64,000 nt of DNA from Auricularia sp. M13 (lineage: Eukaryota; Basidiomycota; Agaricomycetes; Auriculariales; Auriculariaceae): contig CM073195.1 of assembly GCA_037042915.1 (NCBI GenBank), positions 1,302,001 to 1,366,000 of the forward strand. The letters run 5' to 3'. Shown piece by piece: positions 45,079 to 57,597 of the stretch. The translations under genes and the position numbers were made by a program. The notes beneath the pieces are model-generated. The model saw nothing but the letters and a program-made list of their open reading frames with translations. It had not been told where the DNA came from and made no database searches. Numbering within the stretch: position 1 is the stretch's first letter; every line of letters starts with the position of its first letter.

Positions 45079-46678
45079 TCACTCGAAGTCCACAGATTTG
45101 TTTTCCTTTGCACTCCTCTTGGCGGCTTCGACGATCCTAATCCCCAGTTCCGCTTGCTCGGGGGTGACTTCCAAGTGTCCAGTGCCGTTGATGGCAGACG
45201 CGACGTTGCGGTAATAGTCGGTGTACGAGCCTGGAAGCGTTTTGATCCTGAGATCGAAAAGGCGTATCAGCCAGAGATGCATAGCCAATCAGGGCTAAGG
45301 ATACAGTACTTTCTGAAGGCTGTATTCCCGTTCTCGCGCTGGCCGAATTCTCCCCAGCGGTCCTCGGTTTCCTCGCCAAAGCCAGGGTCGAGAGGGGTCA
45401 TCCCCTGAGACATAATTTGTGGCTCTACTACTGTCATGAGACGCCAATCCGCAATATTAGACGCGACGCGCACCTTGAGGGTCCAAGCCATATTTGATGT
45501 AGCTAGTCTCCTTGCCTCGAATGATGAAGCGGATCTGCTGTGAAAGAACGGAGTGCAAGGCTGAGCGGAGGGTGACAATCATCGGCGAGGATGAGTAACG
45601 CAGGTGAATGGTGAACTATCAACGCAGTCGAAGTCGGTGCCCGGATGTTGGTCTGCAGGCGCACGTGGGACTCACAGAATCGTCCACATCGGGATGGCCT
45701 TCCCCGCGTCCATTCGCGAGCAGAGCGGTGACTGACTTGGGTGCTCCAAACAGAGCAACCACTTGGTCGATGAGATGGGTGCCGCTATATATTTGATATG
45801 AGCTTTGCACGTGATGCGCTCAAGCTTGTGCTTACAGCCCGTAGGTGATTCCAGCTGCGCCGCCAGGCGGTCCCATCGGCCAGTCAGCACGTAGATCGAA
45901 TCTTCGAACAGGTAAATCCATTATTGAATACAGCATCGCGCCTTGGAGAGCGCACCTCGACTCGAAATCAACGGGCTCCGCTAACTATGAGAGCGATGAG
46001 CGAACTTTCTGGATATCATAATGACCGGTTGACCTTGCCACTTTGGATCAGTGAGCGGACAGTTCTGAAATCTCCATCGAAGCGACGATTGTGGTATGGC
46101 GCGAGAACGACGTGCTTCTCCTTTGCGATTTTTATGAGGTCGCGCATTTCTTCGCTAGTTGCTGTAACCGGTTTCTCAAGGATTACTGAGGGTCACTGAG
46201 CCTTTCAAAATATGATATGGATGAGAGAAGAACTCACCATGCTTTCCAGCGAGCATTGCACCCTGGCTTGTAGTTCAGCTTTCCGAGTCCAAGCTACTCA
46301 ACAAGCATAGACTGACCTTCGAATATTCATAATGTGCATGATCCTTGACTGAAACGACAACCTGGTGGCGAGATGAAGGTACAGCAAATTTCAAATCTGA
46401 AGGGACGCACTAGGTCGACGTCGGGGTCACTGGTAATCTCACTAAAGGTGGTGACGACCTTGACGCCGAGATGGCCATACTTGTCACGGGCGACGCTTTG
46501 CTGGTCATTCGCCCGTCTTTCGAGGATAGAATGAAGCTTATAAACATCCGGCAGGGCGAGCTGGTTCCATGTCAAGTAAGTCGGGCTGTCATGCAAGTGG
46601 CAGACGCACAATGAACGGGATCTGGAAAACGGTCGCGGAGAAGCCCACGCCGAGAACGGCTACGCGAATGGGTGCCAT
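45079..46678 (-). CDS. Gfo/Idh/MocA-family NAD(P)-dependent oxidoreductase
   Basis: Multi-exon, start ATG 46678: MAPIRVAVLGVGFSATVFQI with the Rossmann GxGxxA-like turn. Exons give LALPDVYKLHSILERRAND, GVKVVTTFSEITSDPDVDL, VVVSVKDHAHYEYSK, AMLAGKHVILEKPVTATSEE (the EKP motif), LAPYHNRRFDGDFRTVRSLI, SHLIDQVVALFGAPKSVTAL, and the C-terminal SYTDYYRNVASAINGTGHLE with EVTPEQAELGIRIVEAAKRS. The ending KSVDFE is normal for the family. Substrate cannot be read from sequence; many members act on sugars, inositols or trans-dihydrodiols. About seven short introns. No break found. Confidence 0.85.
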
Positions 46679-47072
46679 CGAGCTATGCAACGGACGGCAA
46701 CCAGGACAATGGCAAGCAGCAGGGCTCTTATAGGAACTTTCGGCATGTGTACCTGATGACCGCATCCAGCGGGGCCCGGACCGCGACAGCGGCCAGCGTT
46801 CGCCACCGCGGATGCGTCCAAGTTGCGGCACCTTTACTCGAAAATAACAAGCCTCGCCGAGCAGGCCATGCTAATACTTGTGTTTGGCGACGATTACTAG
46901 TAGGAGTAGCACTGCAGCTGCTGACCCTCTGTTTCTTCTGCGCCAGCTATGATGCGGACGTATGAAAGCAAGGATGGTCCGACTTCGCTCCCGTAATGCG
47001 CATCGACGGCCAACGACGGAGCTTTCGAAGGCTTCAGCAGGCTGGTGATGCATAGAGAAGAGAGCTGCACTG
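46679..47072. other. Intergenic promoter region
   Basis: About 390 bp upstream of the oxidoreductase, ending at the inverted-repeat element. Nothing else recognised. Confidence 0.4.
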
Positions 47073-48678
47073 CGTAAAGCCGGTTGAATACGAGCGGCGT
47101 ATGCCGTCCGAATTCTCCGAATATAGCCATTATACGGGACACATACCGCCTGAATATCGTCGCGGATATTATAATTGTATACTCGGAATATGGCAGATAT
47201 ATATGCGGCATACGGACGGACTTGCTGACATCAACCAGCGCGTTCGGGTTCTGTACTCCGCCGTCGCGTCTTGTCCTCTTACTTATCGCCACGCTGCTCA
47301 CCGCCGAGCCACAGGACGAGTGCAGAGCCGATATGCGCGCGTACGCGCGGCTGCCCCTGGTGCTTGCATCCATGCGCATTCTGCCCGTCCTGGCCCACGC
47401 TGATACTGAGTATGATGCTCGACTGCCTTCACCAGCGGGGAGATCCAGGCAAGCTAACTTATAACATCTGCGCACCAACCCCTTCGGGTTCTTGAAGCTT
47501 AACTCTGTCGATGCTTTGCCACAGACCGTAAGCCGTTAGCCCTTTGTTTATTTTATACTGATATATGTGCCCCATTCACGCGAGCATGCAGGCGCAATTT
47601 TTCGCCATCCAGAGGGCCATCTGACGAGGCTCACTGGGCATTTCAGTATTCTAAATCGTGCTCTATCGCTGAGCATATCTACTACTCAAAGTGAGTCTTG
47701 CTCGTTGGGCACTGTCTTCTTCGAAGCTCATTGCACTTATATTTTCCCTGGGCTTCGATGTGTGCGTCCTTTACCTCTTTTTGCCAGCCTTGCCGCTTAC
47801 ACCGACGATTGAACCAGGCTCCTGCTGCCGTCCATGAGAATGTACTACTTGCGCCCGGGCGACTAACTTCAGTGCGTCGCATATACTCACAGTAGCCTGA
47901 ATTGCGACTCACTAAAACCGCATCTGCGCAGGCGCTGTCTATCCTGAGGCCACAGGCAGTGATCTGGAAGCACAGTGAGTTCTTTATACTACCAGTGCCG
48001 CTAGTTGATTCCTCGGCCGTCCTAGATTACGACGAAGATTGTGCACCCTGGTGAGTGTACCTCGCGAAGTGTGGCATGTGTGCTAACCTCTGGTTAATCA
48101 ATATTTTTGCAAGGAGGCCAATTGACAAGCGCGGCAGCTTACGACTGCGCGAAGTATCATTGTGAGTGTTCGTCGGCTTTTCGTCGTTGCACGCTTACAC
48201 CCATAGCTGCTTCAAGCGTGCGTTGACTCAGGTCCTATCAATTGCTGCAGATGTCAAATACCGTCTGCTCCATTGTCGTTGGGGCCGAGAGCCGGTGTGC
48301 ACGGCGCGATGCTGGTGAAGAGGGTATCCAGTCCGTATCTGGTGAGCTGAGTCGTCGTGTCCTCAAACTCTCCCACCTCGGCGGATTGCTTTTTGTAGAT
48401 AGTTGAATAGCATATATATCCATTTTCATCATTTACACGCCCTTCCGTGACGCGAATGGCTGCCTTTAACAATTGAAATTGAGACGACAAGCCGGGCTGG
48501 TTAATCCCGGCTGGCAGGTTGCTTCCGCGTCGCGTATATGTATGCCATATTCAGGCTAAATAGCGGAACCTCTGGCTCGAATATGGCCGGCTATATGCGA
48601 GTGGTATTTGACCCGAATGCGACCCATATTGAAGGACATTTGGACGGAATATGCCGCTCGTATTCAACCGGCTTTACG
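47073..48678. mobile_element. 1.6 kb non-coding element with 26 bp inverted ends
   Basis: Perfect 26 bp inverted repeats at 47073-47098 (starting CGTAAAGCCGGTTGAATACG) and 48653-48678. AT-rich subterminal parts (47100-47215 and 48530-48650) carry repeated GAATAT/ATATTC and GGCGTATGCC-like motifs. No transposase: frames are short with no DDE or zinc-finger features. If the outermost TA (47075-47076 and 48675-48676) is the target duplication, it would be Tc1/mariner-like, but that is uncertain. Probably a non-autonomous element. Confidence 0.75.
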
Positions 48679-49049
48679 TGGTGCTGACTCGGACTAGTCC
48701 AACTCGGAGTTGAACTCCGCCCGAACCGCGTTTTGCCCGCGTCACCGCCGCCCGTTTGTCAGTCGGCCGCCCTGTTGCCTCCCAGGACTGCCTAGACATT
48801 TTTTTCGACATCTTGAGTCTTATTTCGCGCTTATCTAACGAAAATATTGCTGCGTTCGCGTCGACACTCTCCCGCGGTTCTTCTCCGTGCCAACATGCTT
48901 GTTACAGTGCTGTCGACGCTGTCAGCAACGCCGCTCAGTGCGCCGCTCGCTGTTCCTGGGCCGTCTTAACCCATGCGAATGATTGCAGTTGCCAATAGAC
49001 CGTGATCGACACACCAAACCGAACGCAGGACAGCTTGTCAGCACGCAGC

Positions 49050-49055
49050 TATAAA
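49050..49055 (+). promoter_or_regulatory. TATA box for the PB1-like repeat gene
   Basis: TATAAA in GCAGCTATAAAGCC, 47 bp before ATG 49097. Confidence 0.5.
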
Positions 49056-49096
49056 GCCACCCGCGCTACCAGCAACACTTGCTAGCTCTTCCCCTC

Positions 49097-51276
49097 ATGG
49101 ATCGTGCTGGTCAAGAGCGTTTTGGATTCTCCGTCTGGCTCGGCGACGAGGAGCGCGTTGTGCCGTGGACCGATAAGTTAGCGAATGCACCGTGGAACGG
49201 CGTCGAGTGGGTGGCTATTCTGCACGACGCTGTCAAGTCCACGTTTGGTTACCCGAGAGCTTGCAAGCTGGATCTTGTGTACGAGGACAAGGCCGGCGAA
49301 GAGAAGAAACTGTACGTACGTTACCCCCCTGCATCCGACTCCCATACTCACCTTGGGAGCAGTCTCATTGGGCCTACAGGCATCAAGCGCTCCGAGTATT
49401 GGGGCTCGTTACCCGAGCGCGTCCGTGACGGTGTCAAATGCAAGAATGGACGTGTCGACATCAAGGGTGTGCGTGGGTTACCCAACCTCGACTTCAAGGT
49501 CTCGTTTCGTGGCGAAAAGAAGCTCGTCTCGTGGCCACGTCAGAAGGAAGTCGCGGACAGCGTTGCCAACGACGAGGAGCGACCATGGAAGACGATTCAT
49601 AATCTCATTCGTCAAGCATTTGATTTACCGTATGAGATCACCCTGGTGATCATGGTGGAGGACCCGGACGGTGACGAAGTGATGATGTGAGTATCACATA
49701 CTTAGCTTCGCTTTGCCTGAATGTTTCGCAGTGCAGACGCAAGGACGTGGAACAAATTCTTGACCTTCTTACCCCTTGAAAATGACGACCTCAGAACGAT
49801 TCAAATCAGAGCATGCGTACGCGGCGAGCCCTTGGTATGCCACCCATCCGGGAGAGATACACGTGCCTGACTGATCCTCTAGACCTCGAGCCGCCAGGCG
49901 ATCACTTCTGGTCCAGGCTTTCCTGTCCGTAAGATTGCAGGGAAAGCCGTTGCGCTCCCCATGAAGGCTCGGTTTCTTTCTGGAGAGAATGAGCTCGCCA
50001 CATTCTGGATTTCTGGCTCGATCGCAAAGGGCTCAGATGCTGAGCGCTGGATTGACAGCTGGGACAATGTCCGCGAGTCCCTGGAGGACGCCTTTCGCGT
50101 GCCCAGAACCCTCACACGGTCTCTGGAAATTGTAGATGCCGCAAAGACCGTGATCACCCTGTGCGTCTACCCGGTGACCCCGGAAGATTCTGGCATCTAA
50201 CGCACCTTCTTTCAGATCGACTCCCTGGTGCTGGAGAACGTTCTCCGAGCTGCTGAACGCATCCGAAAAACGCATCCGCCACCTGGAAGTCAATATATCG
50301 AGCCCGACACCTAACATTGTGCGCGTCCTCTACCTGCATCGCGTGATGCCCTCTCATGTGACTGCAGAAAATAATCGCGCCAGACACAGGCATCCAGGCA
50401 GGGGCAGGCGCAGTTTCTCCTTTCGAGGTCAGGCATATCAAGGATACGCCTGTTGTCTTCTTTGCGCTGGATTCTCCCGCCGGCCCTGGGGCCCGCACGG
50501 TCACCCATATCGCGAAGTGGGACAAGACCTCGGCGGACGAATCATGGGACGCTGAGTGGGCTCGCGTGCACAACCATATCCGGGAGCTGTTCGGCCTTGA
50601 CGAGGCGGCGTTGTACGCGCTCTACTATGTCGACGACGATAGGGACGAAATAGCTCTGTGAGTCCCTGCCAGCACGACAGGCTGTGGGCTCATGATTGGC
50701 GCAAAACTCAGGTCTACGCCGGACTGCTGGAAGAACTTCATCGCGTTCGTCAATAAGAACAAGAACGTCGTCCGCACTCTCCATGTGCGACTAGAAACCC
50801 CGCTTCGTCCACCCCTGGCAGATATTTCATCTCCGGTATGTGACAATACATCAGTTAGCTGTGTGGAAGCTGAGTTATGGCAGGCTATGGAGCCAGCATT
50901 CCATTTTGCAGGCGGATTCAGCGGGCCCGCGCTGGCCTCTGGTAGGAATGTTTCTGCGCATGGATGACCACTTTCTCAACTACTTGCAGACCCTCAGGCA
51001 CCGTTTTCGCCTGGCGGCGGCTCCACATCGAGTACGCTTCTCATGCAGGAGTTGACGGCAGAGAGCGAGACCCTGGCGCGTGAGCTCTCCCGCGCGAAGC
51101 AAGAGGTCCAGGCACAACGCGACGCACGTGCACAGCTCGCCCAGACGTTGTCGCAGACGACTTCTCGACTCACCCAGCAAATTGTAGAGCTCACCAACCA
51201 GGTCGCCAATCTTACCGCGGAAAATACGGCGCTGGCGGAGAAGAATGAGATGTTGCGAGCAGGTATGGCGTTCTGA
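49097..51276 (+). CDS. Four tandem PB1-like modules plus coiled coil
   Basis: Nine exons join exactly in frame: 49097-49311, 49363-49686, 49732-49834, 49883-50160, 50216-50318, 50368-50657, 50712-50835, 50912-50941, 50998-51276, about 581 residues. The same unit occurs four times: a W..I...I...F.LP helix, a strand ending in an acidic or GDEV-like turn, then ...(A/S/G)..W..F, and a closing strand. Examples: FDLPYEITLVIMVEDPDGDE + ADARTWNKFLTFL, FGLDEAALYALYYVDDDRDE + STPDCWKNFIAFV. A phase-2 intron splits every unit at the same place (KK-L, VM-I, IT-L, IA-L). The pattern recalls PB1/ubiquitin-like folds (inference). Residues about 510-575 are a coiled coil (LARELSRAKQEVQAQRDARA, QIVELTNQVANLTAENTAL). 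Family not recognised. A scaffold or self-assembly role is plausible but unproven. Confidence 0.75.
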
Positions 51277-54200
51277 ATATAGAGTCGTGTCCTACGAGCT
51301 CGATAGTGCTCAAATATCCTTAACGCTGCGCTTTTCGGCGTATAGGTAATGTCGCTCTGGCGTACAGAATGATTATCTCTCAGGGAGGTTCTCCTGCCAT
51401 TCCTGCTCATCCGAATGGCTCGGGTGTCTACTCAGAGATTCTCCAAGGATGTCCAACTGGCAGACCTGCGGACCTGTGGCGTGTGACTGCCGGCCAGGAT
51501 GGATCTCAACATCGCACTGACATGGTGGCGGCAAGGCGGGGCAGTACATGGGACTGATGCCCGTCAGAAGCCGTTGCGGATCATATCTAATCGGCGGAGG
51601 GGACCTGTACTGGACCTCTCCTCGAGACATGCGGCTCTGAATCAGTTTCAGTTAGGAGTGCCATGGTCCGCGAACGACGGGCATTCTCCCAACTGAATAT
51701 CTCAACTGAATGCTACGGCAGTCCGTTGTTCCCACGATCCCACAAAACAACGAATCAATCGAACCGGTCTCTCAGCTACAGGCTCATCGTTTCGGTTATC
51801 TGGACCCATTTACAGCGCCTGGGCCAATTTGCGCACGGGCGCGCACAGGTGCTGTCGTGGAAGACTGGCTGTGGCCGTTCCTACAAGTGCCGCCGCCGAC
51901 AAAGCACCGCCCACGCGCACGGACAGAGTCACACGTAAAGCAATGGTTCCATGTCATGGCTTTCTCCGCGACTACCTGCTTGTCTTCTGAAGCTTACTCT
52001 GAACTGTGTACACTGTACGATCTTGTGGGAAAGCGCGAAGAAGCTGCGATGCTTCTTCATAATCTCAAGGGTCACCCTGTAGTCTGGCCAGAGGCCCATT
52101 CAGATTCCGTAATGTCCCGATTCTTGCAGCAAAAGCATCCACGCGCAAGCATCTGCCATTGAGTGCTCACTGCCATGTTCACCACAGAGTCAGATCGTCC
52201 CGAAATGTGCCGGACCGTGACGTGATGCTTGTTTGTCTCTGAATGATGGGACCTGACGATCATGCTGTCACTTCAGTGCTGAGTGAATGTCTGCCGTCCA
52301 CCCCTTGAATCTACCGCACTCCGCTGATAGATGCAAAATCGGCATGGCAGCACCTTGTGTCTCTTGTCTTCTAGCTCCATGCAGCATTTCACGGACAAAT
52401 GGGAAGACACAGAGTACCCTCCAGATGAGCGGCAGCTGCCCATGAGCCGGCTCTATCGGCGTGGCAAGCTGTTGACGGGCGCCTCGAACAAAGAGTCGCA
52501 ATGCGCGCTATGCGACTTCTCCCGGCCCTGATGTGGCTCGAATAGGACATGATCTGAATCTCGTATCTGACACCAAAGCGCCGTGGCCCGTTGTGCTATA
52601 GCCTGGAGTCTATGTATATACATTGGCGCCTGGAAGCTTGTAGCGCAGACACTCTGACGATGTCTCCACACCCCCCACGGGTTCGGATTGATTATACGTC
52701 CACATCCGGCGATGCATGTGACTGCAGCTGTCTGGAATGAACAAATGAGTGTTCCGAGAAGCAGGGTTCGTTGTTGTTGGTACAGGCATCGCCGCCGAGT
52801 CGAACAGCTAGGCTCCCGACGAAGACTTGCGCTTCGGTGCTCTGAGTCTTCTTGCACACAGCATTCACTGCGTCATTTAGAGACTGTGAATCGTGAAGTT
52901 CAGGCACGCGCACCGCCTGCATTGCCTTCGCCCCGGATCCGGCGATCTGCGCGTTCATGCTGGTTCTAGGGACGTTCGGATCGCCACCCGACCGACGGCG
53001 AACGTCGGATCGCTCGCATTAATCTGAACGCTTATTCCACGCAGCGCGACCATCATATCAGTCTCAGAGGGGTCGCGAACGGTGGAGCCTGCGCGTTTCA
53101 GCGCGAGGTGGATGCGATGAATGCAGCGACGCGTGATCTCCAGGCCCTGCGCGCGCGGGATTAATGTCGGGGTTACGTAAGCCGCTCTCGCGCTGGCGTG
53201 AAGTTGACTGTTTGCATGCTGCCAGCGCCATGTCCATGCCAGCCTCCCGGCGGCGGAGGACGCATAGGACGCTATGCTGGTGTGTGCTGATCTTGATAAC
53301 AACGTCAATCCGAAACCCGATGCAGGAGACTCGCGCCCATATGTCGATGCCGATGCATTTATCAACGGCGCGGCTGCGCGCAGGTGCTGCCCCCCGTTTT
53401 CCGAACCTGACTGTGAATCTGAGGTACACAGAGGTCTACATGACTACGACCGGAAATGAATCCGCTGTGGGGCCAGGAAAAATAAATGCTGGGGAAAATG
53501 ACTTTGGCACGGGTCACTGCGCGTCATGCATAGATGGCCAGAGAACAGCTGCGAGAGTGCCTCATAGATAGGGTCGCTGATTACAAACCCGAAGCCTGTT
53601 GAGGTGGCAGTTCCCAGCAGCTGGCTAGAGCCTGGAAAGAATAATCGGTCCGAGATTCTATCGGTGGTACCACAGCACGGCGGTCGAGATCGAGCTCCAC
53701 TGGCAACATTCCGCAACACTATGCCACAGTGACAACACTGAGAAGCATACAGGTAGCCACAAGCCACATCTGTAAAGCGAGATGTTTCCAGCATAGAGCA
53801 ATAATGGACGAGGACCGAAGCTTTCACAGCCGGTCGGGAGCACTGCTCAGCATTCCGCATAGTGTGGCAGCGCGCCGCCCGTTTCCAGCGTCCACGATCG
53901 CTCCACACAGCCCCGCGAGAGGACTCGCCGCTTCTTGCAGGTCGTATCCACCGTCATGCCGGATGGGAGCGAGGATCGACAAGGGGCTGTGCCGCCGCCG
54001 GTCTTGTCCATCTTGCCACACCGAGGCGATGAGACTGTTGCTTCGCGTCCCGGCGGAGAGAGGTTGCAACAGCAGTGGAGCAGTCTCCCTCGCGCTCGTG
54101 CAGTTTGCCTGAGCTAGCTGTGGATCTCGCCACAGCGGGAGCAGACTCCCTTAAGTTACAGCACGATAACGCTCCGAGTCCGCGTCGCAAACAGAGCCTT

Positions 54201-55316
54201 CGACGACGCATGCAAGGCGTCAGCAGATGTGTCAACGCTGACTCTGAGCCCGGGGGAGGGCCTAGTCCTCGTCCGCGCGCGGGCTGGTCGGCCATGCTGA
54301 CAGCGGGACGGGGCGGTGGCGCCCTGAAAGCTCGCGCGCTGCCAGTGCAGCGAAATCTCAGCGCGCTGAATCCTCCCGCCGGGGCAGCCCTGCAGTCCGC
54401 GTCATGTTCCGATTGAGCACAAGACTCCCAGGAAGCCCGGGAGCGGCTCGGCACGCCCGGCCCAGAGATCCTGGCACGAGCAGGCGTGGACACCCAGGCC
54501 TCGTCGCTCGGTTGTGTCCCCATCCTGCAGCGATCGCGCCTATCCCAGAACAATAGCCGCGGCGAGGATCCTTTGTGCCCTTGTGCGCGCCTGCGAGGCA
54601 CGCATTGACAATGAACGAAGACTCGGAACGCGCTGCAGAGAACAAAGAAACAGTCTAGAAGCTGATATCGGGCTCGCTGCGTGCGCGTGTAGGTAACAAG
54701 CAATAAGCAGATGTCCGTGCACCTTTGCAAGCTTGCAAGTTGGGACGCATTCAAATGCGAGATCGTGAACGCACAACGCGTGCGCGTGCCTGCGCGTGGA
54801 ACAAGCATCGATGTCGGAATCGAGCAACAAGCTTCACAAGAACTCCGAAGTTCATTGGCGATCGCAAGCGACAAGTCCCCGTCCCAACTTCAACTTGAGG
54901 CTCACACGCGAGAATCGATGATACAGTACAAGGATACTGCGAAGCCAACTAATATTCTCCAGGCGCGGCCCACGCCCCTCCCGTCATACCCCCCTACAGA
55001 AGAAGGCAGAACGTAAAAACTACTACAGCCCAAAGCGAATCCAGAGCAGGAGGCTACTACCCTACGCCGAGCGAGCCAGAACTAATACCCTAAATAGTAC
55101 AGATAGATATCTACAAACAAGGGGGGGAGGGGCCGCGCATGCAGTGCTCACAGCTAGAGATACACTTTGCTTTCGAAGTGGAAGTCGGGTCGGGAAAGAA
55201 TTTTCGCGCGCGCTGCGCGGGGGGTCTACACTATGTGGAACATGGTCCGTGGCGAGCGAGGTGAGCGTCCGTCCGCAAGAGCCCGAAACGAGGGGAGGCG
55301 ACGGCGGCGACGACGA
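51277..55316. other. Four-kilobase region without a supported gene
   Basis: Many short frames, none with a domain, consistent exon joins or good codon pattern. The most protein-like are plus 51710-52162 (AYSELCTLYDLVGKREEAAM) and minus 52955-53365 (GLEITRRCIHRIHLALKRAG). Both could be eroded fragments. No inverted or direct repeats longer than about 15 bp were noticed. Confidence 0.4.
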
Positions 55317-55334
55317 GTGTGTGTGTGTGTGTGT
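55317..55334. repeat. (GT)9 microsatellite
   Basis: Nine GT units in the presumed 3' flank of the Zn2Cys6 gene. Confidence 0.9.
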
Positions 55335-55673
55335 CCGGGTGCGACTAAGCGGTGTGGGAGTAGCGTATGAAGGGGGTCCTGGACCGGGATTAGACCGAGG
55401 CGAGTGGTGTGTCCGTGTGGAGTGCGAGTAGCGCGCGATGCGCAAAACGACAGCAGAGGGTCAGAGCAGAGAGCGACGACGTGAGGGTTTCGTTTTTTTC
55501 CGTGGTGTGGTGTGAAGGTCGTAGAGTAAGGCGTGGAGGCCGGTCCAAGAAGGGTGGCGAAGGTGAAGGCGGCGCGCCGGACTAGCGGGCGGCTGGGTGT
55601 CGTCGTGTGCGCGGTGGTGGCGGAGGGCTCTGGCGAGCGGACCCGGGAAGTGGGAACATTTTGGGTCGGCTGC

Positions 55674-57346
55674 CTAGTACGCGGCGGCGCGGAGGACGTA
55701 GGCGTTATGTTGCTGGTGCTGGGCGTGGCCGCAGAAGTCGTACGACGAGTCGAACGAGGACCTGGCGCTGGGCGTCATGTCGTAATCATGCGCGGCGGCG
55801 TAGTGCGGCGTCTGCTGCGGCGCGTAGAATTGCGGCTGCTGCTGCTGCTGGTGATGGTGCTGGTGCTGGTGCTGGCCGTACGAGCCCATGGCGGCGAGCG
55901 AGTTGAGCGCGTCGCGCTCGAGCTCGTGCTGCACCGTCGTGGGGATTGCGCCGTAGCCCGTGGAGGCCGTGCCGCTCGACGTCGCGCTCAGTGCAGGCGA
56001 CGAGACGTGGTGCTGGTGACCGGCATCGGGCGGGCCCATGAGGCCGGGCGAGGGCGAGCTGCCGCCGTTGCTGTAGCTGTCCCACGGATGCGCAGACGTC
56101 GTGCCGGAATGCGACGAGAGCGGGGGCGTGATGAGGCCGTTGGGCGTGTGCGGCGCAGACGACGCAGCGCTGTAGTGTGCGCTGGCGCCGCCGGGCGGAG
56201 GCGGGCGCAGGTTGAAGCTGTCTGGCACGCCCTGGGCGATGGACGCCTGGAAGGCCAGCGGCACCGCGACCGACAGCGGGCCGCCGCGACCGTGCGCGGG
56301 CGGGCTCGGCTGCGAGATCTGGGGCACCTGTTGCTGCTGCTGTTGCTGCTGCTGCGGGAGGGCGGCCAAGGCAGCGGACCGCGTGGACATGCTGTCGGAC
56401 AGCGCATGGCGCATGGTGAGCAACGATTGGACGCGAAGCAAGGCGCGCGCGCATGCACGACTCACGCAATCAGGTCCTGCAGACGGGCCATCTCGGCGTA
56501 GATGGCGCAGCGCTCGTCGGGGCTGGTGGGCGGGGCGTCGGGCGAGGTCGGCGAGTGGCGGACGGCGGCGAGCGTGTTGATGGCGGAGCGCAGGTAGTTG
56601 TCGAGGTCGCCGAGCGCGTTGTAGGCGGCGGTGTTGGTCAGGCACTCGCAGCCGACGGGCGTGATGGGCGGCGAGTCGGCCGAGCGCACGGACACCGGCG
56701 ACGAGAAGGCGTCGTCGGAGCCGACGCGGAAGCCGTCGCCCATGGTGTAGTGGCCGTCGAGGCTGAAGAACTCGTGGCCGCCCTCGAGCTTGACGGACGA
56801 GGGCCCGCCGGCGCCGTCGAGCTCGTACAGCTCGTCGCCGTTCTCGAGCTTGCGCTTCTTGACGAGGCGCGAGTGCTGCGAGCGCGTGTGGAACGAGGCC
56901 GGCGTCTCGGACGAGGCCTGCGTCGCCCAGCGCGGGTGCGGCTTGTTCTTGAGCTCGCGGATGACGCCCTCGAGCTCGGCGATGCGCTTGCGCAGCCGGG
57001 TGAGCTCGTCGACGTTGGGGTCGTCGGCGACGGTGGGGTCGTCGACCTCGTAGACGCAGAGCCCGGTCTGCAGCGTAAAGAGTGAGCAAGCAAATAATTA
57101 TAAAGCAGCGCAATATACGCACGAGGCCGAGCTGCGTGCAGCGCGAGCACGGACGCTTCCTGTCACACTGTAGACGTCGTCTCAGCACCTCGATCGCACA
57201 GGGCGCATACAGGCAGCACGCACCTTGCGCTTGGTCGTGTGGCAATTAATGCACGAGTGGGTGGTGCGGTTGCGGCGTTTCTTGCGGTGGTCGATGTCGG
57301 CGGCCAGTCCCTCGACCGGAAACGAGCTCGTGGAGGCAGCGTTCAT
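55674..57346 (-). CDS. Zn2Cys6 binuclear-cluster transcription factor
   Basis: Exons 57346-57224, 57167-57123, 57067-56466, 56391-55674 give about 495 residues. The DNA-binding cluster has the exact spacing CX2CX6CX5CX2CX8C, reading CINCHTTKRKC then DRKRPCSRCTQLGLTGLC, at residues about 33-62, preceded by basic KKRRNR. A short coiled-coil linker follows (DELTRLRKRIAELEGVIREL), which normally mediates dimerisation. The rest is low-complexity: Ser/Pro-rich segments, a run of nine Gln at about 56328-56360, and Gln/His-rich stretches. It lacks an obvious fungal-specific middle homology domain. Start chosen at ATG 57346 because the upstream frame has no other ATG. Target genes unknown. Confidence 0.9.
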
Positions 57347-57597
57347 GAGAGCAAAATCGGAAAAGGACGCCACAGCGGGGATTCGAACGGGGGGACGGGG
57401 AGGAGAGTGGGGGCCGAGGTGAGGACGGGGAGGAGGAGGGAGGAGGACGAGGTGTTTTAAGTGCCCGCGGCCAGATCCGACAACAGAGTCCTGTCGGTAA
57501 AGGCCCCCTGATCGGAGCGAAGAACGGCCCGTGATGCGTGACGCCCCGCGCGCCCAAACAATCCGTCTGTCACGCCGCTGTATTTTTCACGCAATAT

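Noticed and set aside
55533-56501. 322-codon plus-strand frame opposite the Zn2Cys6 gene
   Set aside because: Shadow of Gln/Ser-rich codons; Arg/Val-rich, no domain.
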